Positions 52,052 through 58,495 of a DNA stretch of 64,000 bases are shown here, in pieces. The position numbers and the translations under genes were made by a program. The stretch is from contig CAIJIT010000318.1 in NCBI GenBank assembly GCA_903820745.1, positions 1 to 64,000 on the forward strand, in the 5' to 3' direction. The notes under the pieces were generated by a model. That model saw nothing but the letters and a program-made list of their open reading frames with translations, was not told where the DNA came from and did no database searches. The stretch comes from an uncultured Burkholderiales bacterium. Lineage in GTDB: Bacteria > Pseudomonadota > Gammaproteobacteria > Burkholderiales > Burkholderiaceae_C. Positions within the stretch are counted from its first letter, which is position 1. The number at the start of each line of letters is the position of its first letter.

Positions 52052-52399
52052 TCACTTTTTCGGCGGGGCCTTCGCCGCCACGGCCGATGCTGGTGCAACG
52101 GGTGCCGATGCAGCCACCGGCGGCACAAAAGGCCCCGGATCGGCACAAGCAGGAGTCACCACTGGCGCTGATGCCGGCTTGCCTGCCGCCTTGGCAGTCT
52201 TGCGATAACTGTCGGCAGCACGGTTCATCGACTGGCAAGTCTGATAGGCCGCGACCTTGTCAGACCAGCCGGTCTTGGCTGCGGCCATTGCCGCCTTTTC
52301 CTTGGCTTCGTCGCTCGGCGCAGGCAGCTTGGCCCAGACCGAACCAGCAAGCATGGCAGCGGTGATCGCAACGATTGAAATTGAATATGAGCAGCGCAT
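52052..52399 (-). CDS. Small secreted protein of the formate dehydrogenase locus
   Basis: The 115-residue protein starts at 52399 with a signal peptide (SISIVAITAAMLAGSVWA). The short mature part has a helical core (KTGWSDKVAAYQTCQSMNRAADSYRK) with two Cys (QTCQ and PACADP) and ends in an Ala/Pro-rich low-complexity tail. Longer reading in the same frame to 52543 is not conserved-looking. No family is recognised with certainty. Its place 19 bp after fdhC suggests an accessory role. Confidence 0.65.
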   Translation of the reverse strand: MRCSYSISIVAITAAMLAGSVWAKLPAPSDEAKEKAAMAAAKTGWSDKVAAYQTCQSMNRAADSYRKTAKAAGKPASAPVVTPACADPGPFVPPVAASAPVAPASAVAAKAPPKK

Positions 52400-52418
52400 G
52401 GGGTTGTCCTCGTCGGTC

Positions 52419-53552
52419 TCAGTGCTGGGCAGCCACACCTGCATCGGCCTTGGCCGGGGCGGTGCGATGCTCGGGAATCCTGCCGGAACGGATGTCTTCG
52501 TACCAAAGGTCATGGTGCTCGATCGCCCAGGCCTCGTCGACATAACCGGTCTTCATGCCCTCCAGGGCGCCCTTGGTGCCGATGGTGCCGAGATAGATAT
52601 GGCCCATGAACAAGACCATCATCAAAACCGTCGCGACACCGTGAACCATGTTGGCGATCTGCATGTCACCGCGCAGATAGCCCATGCCCGGCACCAGTTT
52701 GTCGAGTACCAAGCCGGAGGCCACGACCACGAAGCCAAGCACAAACACCCCGGCCCAGAAAACGAACTTCTCGCCGGTGTTGTAGCGCTCCGAAGGCACA
52801 TGTTCCTTGCCGAACATGCCCCCGCCCTTGAGCAGCCAGACCAGGTCATTGCGCGACGGAATGTTGTCACGCAGGAAGGTGAGGAACACGACCACCAGCG
52901 ACACCGCGAACAAAGGCCCGGCGAAATTGTGCGAGGTCTTCAGCGCATAACTGAGCCAGCCAAACAAGGTGGCGCCGATCACCGGCAACAGGAAAAACTT
53001 GCCGAAGGCCATCACCAGACCCGAGATCGCCAGCACCGAAAACGCCGCAGCGTTGCTCCAATGCGCAGCCCGCTCAAAATAGTTGAAGCGTTCGATTTTC
53101 CGGCCGGTGTCGGGCTTGTGCCCGCCCAGCGGACCCTTGGTGTAATAGAACATGGCCAAGCCGAGCAGCGTGATCAGCAGCAAGGATCCGCCGTAAGGAA
53201 TGATCCATTGGTTGCGCACTTGGCGCCAGGCTTCACCGGCAGTCGTCAGGCGCGAGCCCGGATACTGGATGATGGGCTGGATCAGCACCCCCTGCTCGGC
53301 GCCGGGCAGATTGCTGATGCCTTTTTGTACGCCTGAGTCATGCACGGCGCGCCAGAATGGCGCGTTGTTGCCGGGCTGGCTCTTCGAGCGCTGGGCGTTG
53401 CTTTCGTCGGCCTGCGGTTCGGCGGGCGCGACAAATACCGCCGCCGAAGCTGCCATCGCCGGGTTGGCCGAGGTCTGTGCAAGCACCGCCGACATCGCCA
53501 GGCTCATCGCCAGGCAGGCCAGCAACCTTGCTGTCTGAATCGGGTATTGCAT
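52419..53552 (-). CDS. fdhC: Formate dehydrogenase gamma subunit (cytochrome b)
   Basis: The 377-residue subunit has an N-terminal signal-like segment, a periplasmic region of about 100 residues, and then the FdoI/FdnI-type cytochrome b with four membrane helices. Candidate heme ligands are the His in FERAAHWSNAAAF, in LKTSHNFAGP and in MVLFMGHIYLGTIGTKGA. It passes electrons from FdhB to the quinone pool. The start at 53552 is chosen because MQYPIQTARLLACLA begins a signal sequence; the lipoprotein gene ends 16 bp upstream. Confidence 0.92.
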   Translation of the reverse strand: MQYPIQTARLLACLAMSLAMSAVLAQTSANPAMAASAAVFVAPAEPQADESNAQRSKSQPGNNAPFWRAVHDSGVQKGISNLPGAEQGVLIQPIIQYPGSRLTTAGEAWRQVRNQWIIPYGGSLLLITLLGLAMFYYTKGPLGGHKPDTGRKIERFNYFERAAHWSNAAAFSVLAISGLVMAFGKFFLLPVIGATLFGWLSYALKTSHNFAGPLFAVSLVVVFLTFLRDNIPSRNDLVWLLKGGGMFGKEHVPSERYNTGEKFVFWAGVFVLGFVVVASGLVLDKLVPGMGYLRGDMQIANMVHGVATVLMMVLFMGHIYLGTIGTKGALEGMKTGYVDEAWAIEHHDLWYEDIRSGRIPEHRTAPAKADAGVAAQH

Positions 53553-53568
53553 CGCTGCTCCCCAGTGC

Positions 53569-53808
53569 TTAACGCACGTAATCGTTTTGCGCTTGGTTGC
53601 GCCGGCGCATCTGCTCTTGCCAGGAGGTCTTGTCACCAGGCTTCCAACCCGGCGCCGCGAAAGCGGGGTTGGCTGCTGCCGACACCGACCAGGCCGGCGC
53701 GTCCCAGGACTTGGCCGACCCATCCAGGCGCTGCGCGCGCTCGCCACAGGCGGACAGCGTCAATACGGCCGCCATGACCGCGACGAGTTGCAATCCAGCG
53801 GCCTTCAC
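53569..53808 (-). CDS. Small lipoprotein between fdhB and fdhC
   Basis: The 79-residue protein has a lipoprotein signal ending LSAC (Cys21). The mature part includes SWDAPAWSVSAAANPAFAAPGWKPGD followed by a polar helix (WQEQMRRRNQAQNDYVR). It overlaps the fdhB stop by 4 bp (53805-53808), so it is made with the enzyme. No known function; a periplasmic assembly factor is possible. Confidence 0.72.
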   Translation of the reverse strand: MKAAGLQLVAVMAAVLTLSACGERAQRLDGSAKSWDAPAWSVSAAANPAFAAPGWKPGDKTSWQEQMRRRNQAQNDYVR

Positions 53809-54422
53809 TTCTTCACCTCGGCCGCGCCGCTTTGCACCGGTTTGCCGTAGGCCGTGCCCCAGCCCCAGACTTCGCTGCCTTTGCCGCGATTGAGCACGCG
53901 GGTGCGGAAGATGTCCGCCACCACATCGCCATCACCCCCCAGCAAAGCCTTGGTCGAGCACATCTCGGCACAGGCCGGCAACTTGCCTTCCGAGAGGCGG
54001 TTGCGGCCGTATTTCTCATTCTCGGCTTCGCTGCCGTTGACTTCAGGGCCACCGGCGCAGAAGGTGCATTTGTCCATCTTGCCGCGCAAGCCGAAATTGC
54101 CGTTGCTCGGGAACTGCGGTGCGCCGAAGGGGCAGGCATAGGAGCAATAGCCGCAGCCGATGCAGATGTCCTTGTCATGCAGGACCACGCCCTCGTCGGT
54201 GCGGTAAAAGCAGTTGACCGGGCAGACCGCCATACAGGGGGCGTCCGAGCAATGCATGCAGGCGACCGAAATGCTTTTCTCGCCAGCCACACCATCATTG
54301 AGTGTGACCACGCGGCGCCGGTTGACGCCCCAAGGCACATCGTTCTCGGCCTTGCAGGCCGTTACGCAACCGTTGCACTCGATGCAACGCTCGGCGTCGC
54401 AGATGAATTTCATTCTTGCCAT
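53805..54422 (-). CDS. fdhB: Formate dehydrogenase iron-sulfur subunit
   Basis: The 205-residue protein carries four [4Fe-4S] sites of the DmsB/FdnH-like type: CDAERCIECNGCVTAC, CMHCSDAPCMAVCP, CIGCGYCSYACPFGAPQ and a CTFCAGG with a following Cys (PACAEMC). It takes electrons from FdhA. No membrane anchor helix is present, unlike E. coli FdnH, so it relies on FdhC for membrane attachment. It begins 36 bp after fdhA. Confidence 0.93.
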   Translation of the reverse strand: MARMKFICDAERCIECNGCVTACKAENDVPWGVNRRRVVTLNDGVAGEKSISVACMHCSDAPCMAVCPVNCFYRTDEGVVLHDKDICIGCGYCSYACPFGAPQFPSNGNFGLRGKMDKCTFCAGGPEVNGSEAENEKYGRNRLSEGKLPACAEMCSTKALLGGDGDVVADIFRTRVLNRGKGSEVWGWGTAYGKPVQSGAAEVKK

Positions 54423-54458
54423 GTCAGTCTCCGTTGGGCGGTGAGGTTCAGCGGAACA

Positions 54459-57416
54459 TCAGGCGGTTGCCTTCTGAACCTGGCATACCGTCGTCTTGGT
54501 CTCTTGCATCATCGTCACGCTGTCATAGCCGTAGGTGGTAGCCGTATTGACCGCTTCGCCTCGAACAATCGGCGCTGCGCCTTCCGGGTAATACTGCAGC
54601 AGGTCGATACCTTGCCAGCGACCCGAGAAGTGGAAGGGCAGCCAGACGGTTTCGCGGTCGACCCGCTCGGTCACCAAGGCCTTGACGGTCAGCTTGGCGC
54701 CAGTCGGCGTGGTGACCCAGACATCTTCGCCATCACGGATACCGCGGTCATTGGCTGTCGCCGGGTTGATCTCGACGAACATTTCCTGCTGCAACTCGGC
54801 CAGCCAACGGTTAGCGCGGGTTTCTTCGCCGCCACCCTCGTACTCGACCAGACGTCCTGAACTCATGATCAACGGGAAGGTCTTGCCGATGTCTTTGTTC
54901 TTTTCCTGCACGCTCTTGAACAAAGTGGGCAAACGCCAGAAGGCCTTCTTGTCGTCATGGGTCGGGTATTTGGCGACCAGGTCCGGACGCGTCGAATAGA
55001 GCGCCTCACGGTGCTGCGGAATCGGATCAGGGAAGTTCCAGACCACCGCGCGGGCCTTGGCGTTGCCGAACGGATGGCAGCCATGCGCCATCGCGACGCG
55101 CTGGATGCCGCCCGACAGGTCGGTCTTCCAGTTCTTGCCTTCGGCGGCCTTCATCTCGGCCTCGGTCAGGTCATTCCACCAGCCGAGCTTTTTCAGCAGC
55201 AGGTGATCGAACTCGGGATAACCGGTGGTGATCTCGGCGCCCTTCGAATGCGAGCCGTCTTCGGCCAGTAAATTCACACCTTCGCGTTCGACGCCAAAAT
55301 TCGCACGGAAGTTGCCGCCACCCTGCATCACATGTTTGGAGGTGTCGTAGAGATTCGGCGAACCCGGATGCTTCAACTCCGGCGTGCCGTAACAAGGCCA
55401 AGGCAGACCAAAATAGTCACCGTCGAGCTTGTAGCCGGTTTCCTTGTCGATGCCGCCATTGGCCTTGAGCGTCTTCACATCGAAGACATTCATATTGCGC
55501 ATATGCGCTTTCAGTCGCTCCGGGCTCTGGCCGGTGTAGCCAATGGTCCAGACGCTGCGGTTGATCTCCCGCAGCAGCGATTCGGGCTCGGGCTCCATCA
55601 TGCCGCCCTTGCCAGCCACCAGTTTATGGCTCTTGGTCAACTCAGTGCCAAAACCGAGTTTCTCCGCCAACTGGTACATGATCATGTGGTCGGTACGCGA
55701 TTCCCACAGCGGTTCGATGACTTTCTCGCGCCATTGCAGCGACCGATTCGAGGCGGTGCAGGAACCGCTGGTTTCGAACTGGGTGCAAGCCGGCAGCAGG
55801 AACACAGCGCGGTTCGGATTCAAGTCTTCAGCCTTGCCCGGCATCGCCGCCATCGCAGCGGTTGCCGAAGGAAACGGGTCGACGACGACCAGCAGGTCGA
55901 GCTTGTCCATCGCCTTCTTCATCTCGAGCCCACGGGTCTGCGAGTTCGGCGCATGGCCCCAGAAGAACAGCCCACGCAGATTGCTTTCCTGGTCAATCAA
56001 CTCGTTCTTCTCGGTCACCCCGTCAATCCAGCGCGACACGGTCATACCGGGCTTGGTCAGCATGCCCGGCGCAAACTGCTTCTTGATCCACTCGAAGTCG
56101 ACACCCCAGACCTTGGCGTAATGCTTCCAAGCGCCTTCGGCCAGGCCGTAATAACCGGGCAGAGAGTCGGGGTTGGGGCCGACATCGGTCGCACCCTGGA
56201 CATTATCATGCCCCCGGAAGATGTTGGTACCGCCACCGCTGACGCCGACATTGCCAAGCGCCAACTGCAGGATGCAGGACGCCCGCACGACCGCATTGCC
56301 GGTGGTGTGCTGGGTCTGGCCCATGCACCAGACGACCGTGCTCGGACGGTTATCGGCCAAGGTCTTGGCGACCTTATAGCAGGTCGCCTCATCGACGCCG
56401 CAGGCCTCCAAGACCTTGTCTGGCGTCCATTTGGCCATGATCTCGTCACGCACTTTTTCCATGCCGTAGACGCGGTCCTTGATGTACTTCTTGTCTTCCC
56501 AGCCGTTCTTGAAGATGTGATAAACCAGACCGAAGACAAAGGGAATGTCGCTGCCCGAGCGGATGCGCACAAAGTCATCAGCCTTGGCTGCCGTGCGGGT
56601 GAAGCGGGGATCGACCACGATCATCTTGCAGCCGGTCTCCTTGGCATGCAGCATATGCAGCATCGACACCGGATGGGCTTCGGCAGCGTTCGAGCCGATG
56701 TACATCGCCGCCTTCGAATTGCGCATGTCGTTGTAAGAATTCGTCATCGCGCCATAGCCCCAGGTGTTCGCGACACCGGCGACCGTGGTCGAATGGCAGA
56801 TCCGCGCCTGATGGTCGCAGTTGTTGCTACCCCACAGGCTGACCCATTTGCGCAGCAGATAGGCCTGCTCGTTGTTGTGCTTGCTGGAGCCGACGATGAA
56901 GACCGAATCCGGCCCGCTTTGCTTTTTCAGCTCGATCATCTTGGCCGAAATTTCGGTCAATGCCTGGTCCCAGCTGACCTTCTGGTACTTGCCGTTGACC
57001 AGTTTCATCGGCGTGCGCAAACGATGCTCGCCTTGACCATGCTCGCGCAAGGCCGCGCCCTTGGCGCAATGGGCGCCGAGGTTGATGGGGGAGTCGAACA
57101 CCGGCTCCTGACGCACCCAGACGCCGTTTTCCACCACCGCATCAACCGCACAACCGACCGAACAATGGCCGCAGATCGTGCGTTTGACTTCGACCTTGCG
57201 CGAGGCGCCAGCGGGCGCATCAGCCGCAAAGGCCTTTTTCTGCACCAGCGTCAACTGCGAGGCAGCGATGCCGGCACCCACACCCAAGCCGGATCGACGC
57301 AGAAAAACGCGCCGGTCCATCGTCGGGATGGCGCGCGACATGCCGCGCGCCAGGCTGTTGACCAGGCCTGAAGTTGAGGACGGGGCGGAGGCCGAGGATT
57401 TACGGGTAAGCAGCAT
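54459..57416 (-). CDS. fdhA: Formate dehydrogenase catalytic subunit, Tat-exported, Cys type
   Basis: The 985-residue molybdopterin enzyme has a Tat signal (MDRRVFLRRSGLGVGAG, residues about 33-50) and an N-terminal [4Fe-4S] site (CGHCSVGCAVDAVV...HCAKGA). The metal-ligand position is Cys207 in DHQARICHSTTV, TGC codon at 56798-56796, so no selenocysteine. The nearby His208 is the conserved proton acceptor. The bis-MGD-binding part and the C-terminal FHFSGRWQG segment follow. It oxidises formate to CO2 in the periplasm and passes electrons to FdhB. GGAG lies 6 nt upstream of the ATG. Metal may be Mo or W; tupABC nearby favours at least some tungsten use. Confidence 0.95.
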   Translation of the reverse strand: MLLTRKSSASAPSSTSGLVNSLARGMSRAIPTMDRRVFLRRSGLGVGAGIAASQLTLVQKKAFAADAPAGASRKVEVKRTICGHCSVGCAVDAVVENGVWVRQEPVFDSPINLGAHCAKGAALREHGQGEHRLRTPMKLVNGKYQKVSWDQALTEISAKMIELKKQSGPDSVFIVGSSKHNNEQAYLLRKWVSLWGSNNCDHQARICHSTTVAGVANTWGYGAMTNSYNDMRNSKAAMYIGSNAAEAHPVSMLHMLHAKETGCKMIVVDPRFTRTAAKADDFVRIRSGSDIPFVFGLVYHIFKNGWEDKKYIKDRVYGMEKVRDEIMAKWTPDKVLEACGVDEATCYKVAKTLADNRPSTVVWCMGQTQHTTGNAVVRASCILQLALGNVGVSGGGTNIFRGHDNVQGATDVGPNPDSLPGYYGLAEGAWKHYAKVWGVDFEWIKKQFAPGMLTKPGMTVSRWIDGVTEKNELIDQESNLRGLFFWGHAPNSQTRGLEMKKAMDKLDLLVVVDPFPSATAAMAAMPGKAEDLNPNRAVFLLPACTQFETSGSCTASNRSLQWREKVIEPLWESRTDHMIMYQLAEKLGFGTELTKSHKLVAGKGGMMEPEPESLLREINRSVWTIGYTGQSPERLKAHMRNMNVFDVKTLKANGGIDKETGYKLDGDYFGLPWPCYGTPELKHPGSPNLYDTSKHVMQGGGNFRANFGVEREGVNLLAEDGSHSKGAEITTGYPEFDHLLLKKLGWWNDLTEAEMKAAEGKNWKTDLSGGIQRVAMAHGCHPFGNAKARAVVWNFPDPIPQHREALYSTRPDLVAKYPTHDDKKAFWRLPTLFKSVQEKNKDIGKTFPLIMSSGRLVEYEGGGEETRANRWLAELQQEMFVEINPATANDRGIRDGEDVWVTTPTGAKLTVKALVTERVDRETVWLPFHFSGRWQGIDLLQYYPEGAAPIVRGEAVNTATTYGYDSVTMMQETKTTVCQVQKATA

Positions 57417-57467
57417 ATTTTCTCCAGCGGACCTTGTCAGGCAGGCCCATCAATGCGATCGCAGGAA

Positions 57468-57695
57468 TCAGCAGCGGGTGGTTTCGTAGTAACGCAGCAC
57501 ATGCGGCGTCACTTGATAACCACCGGAATCGACAGTCATTGCTTGCGCAGCCTGTAAAGCCGGCGCTGCCGGAACAGCGGCAGGCAAGGCCTTGACTGCG
57601 AGGACGGCTGCACCTGCCGTGCCAGCGCCGAGCAACCAGCCGCGACGCTTCAGCGGCGCGGCATCCAGCTTGTCATCGGTGAGTTTCTTGTTCAT
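57468..57695 (-). CDS. Small Tat-type accessory protein upstream of fdhA
   Basis: The 75-residue protein reads MNKKLTDDKLDAAPLKRRGWLLGAGTAGAA: a KRR motif followed by a hydrophobic helix, as in the 'twin-arginine translocation signal domain-containing' (FdhX-like) proteins that precede fdhA in many proteobacteria. The mature tail ends HVLRYYETTRC with a C-terminal Cys. Function is unknown; it may be co-exported with, or help assemble, FdhA. ATG at 57695. Confidence 0.75.
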   Translation of the reverse strand: MNKKLTDDKLDAAPLKRRGWLLGAGTAGAAVLAVKALPAAVPAAPALQAAQAMTVDSGGYQVTPHVLRYYETTRC

Positions 57696-57725
57696 GGCTG
57701 TTCTCCGGTGTTGCTGTTCGTGATC

Positions 57726-57753
57726 CAAATTGAGCTCGATCAAACCCAATTTG
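57726..57753. promoter_or_regulatory. Candidate operator in the fdh leader
   Basis: CAAATTG (57726-57732) and CAATTTG (57747-57753) form a 7-bp perfect inverted repeat with centres 21 bp apart, two helical turns. A second, shorter dyad (GCTAC 57753-57757, GTAGC 57766-57770) follows. Both lie between the promoter-like boxes and the start of the small Tat protein gene. Confidence 0.35.
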
Positions 57754-57786
57754 CTACCTTTCAATGTAGCCCTTCAGCCTCGCCAC

Positions 57787-57814
57787 GCTATAAGGGAAAA
57801 CACGCGCACTGCAA
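57787..57814 (-). promoter_or_regulatory. Candidate sigma-70 promoter for the fdh structural genes
   Basis: On the minus strand, TTGCAG (57814-57809) and TATAGC (57792-57787) are 16 bp apart, in the only sizeable gap (140 bp) inside the fdh locus. It would drive the small Tat protein, fdhA, fdhB and fdhC. Confidence 0.4.
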
Positions 57815-57835
57815 AGCGAAACGATCTGATTTACC

Positions 57836-58495
57836 TCAGGTATCGAGCAAATCGAAGGCCTGAGCCTCGACCGCGAAGAAGTCGCGGGTAAAGGCGGCGG
57901 CGGCAAGGTAAAAGTGAGCCCGCGGCTGAGCGGCCAGCTGATCGCAGAAGGCATCGATCCAGCCGCGCAGATGCGCATTGAAAAAACGCTGCTGCGTAGC
58001 CAGATTGCTGACGCCGGGGTCATCGCCGGCAATCAGATAGCGCATGACTTCGCACAGACTGGAGAAATGGTCCTCGGTTTCAAGCACTTCCGGCGGGCGC
58101 TCAAGTCCCAGTTCGGCGAGGTCGCTGCGCAAGTCGACCAGCGGCTTCTGGTTCAGCGTGCCGGCGATGAACCAACTGCCATACAGGCTGACCGCCGGTT
58201 TGCCGACGCCGCCAAACAGGCCGACGTATTCATCGTCGATCTCGGCGCATGTGCGCCGGCGCGCCGCCGCAACCAGCTCTGACCAACTGCCTTCCAGGAA
58301 GCCTCCGGCAGTTGGCGCTTCGGTCACCGCGACCTGCATTTGTTCGTAAAGATCGGCTGGCGGTGGGGCATAGAACAGGCTGGCGAGCAGGCCGTAGACC
58401 TCGGCCCGCGCCAATTCCTCGCGGTCGTCAGAGACGCTCCAGTTGAGGACTGCGGCATCGAGCGATGCCGCCTCGGGCGATTTGCGCTGAGTCAT
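57836..58495 (-). CDS. TorD-family molecular chaperone
   Basis: The 219-residue protein has the all-helical TorD/DmsD pattern: ELARAEVYGLLASLFYAPPP near the N-terminus, CAEIDDEYVGLFGGVGKPAVSLYGSWF in the centre (E-Y-x-x-L-F being the family signature), and LETEDHFSSLCEVMRYLI. Such chaperones bind the Tat signal and apo-form of a molybdoenzyme; FdhA is the obvious client. The ATG at 58495 overlaps the stop of the ferredoxin-like gene (58492) by 4 bp; in-frame codons upstream to 58672 are shadow. Confidence 0.85.
   Translation of the reverse strand: MTQRKSPEAASLDAAVLNWSVSDDREELARAEVYGLLASLFYAPPPADLYEQMQVAVTEAPTAGGFLEGSWSELVAAARRRTCAEIDDEYVGLFGGVGKPAVSLYGSWFIAGTLNQKPLVDLRSDLAELGLERPPEVLETEDHFSSLCEVMRYLIAGDDPGVSNLATQQRFFNAHLRGWIDAFCDQLAAQPRAHFYLAAAAFTRDFFAVEAQAFDLLDT

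Noticed and set aside
56796-56798. Selenocysteine codon in fdhA
   Set aside because: The metal-ligand codon reads TGC on the coding strand, so it is cysteine; no in-frame TGA occurs in the gene.
55332-57371. Plus-strand ORF of 679 codons opposite fdhA
   Set aside because: It is a shadow of the fdhA reading frame, which has all expected formate dehydrogenase motifs.
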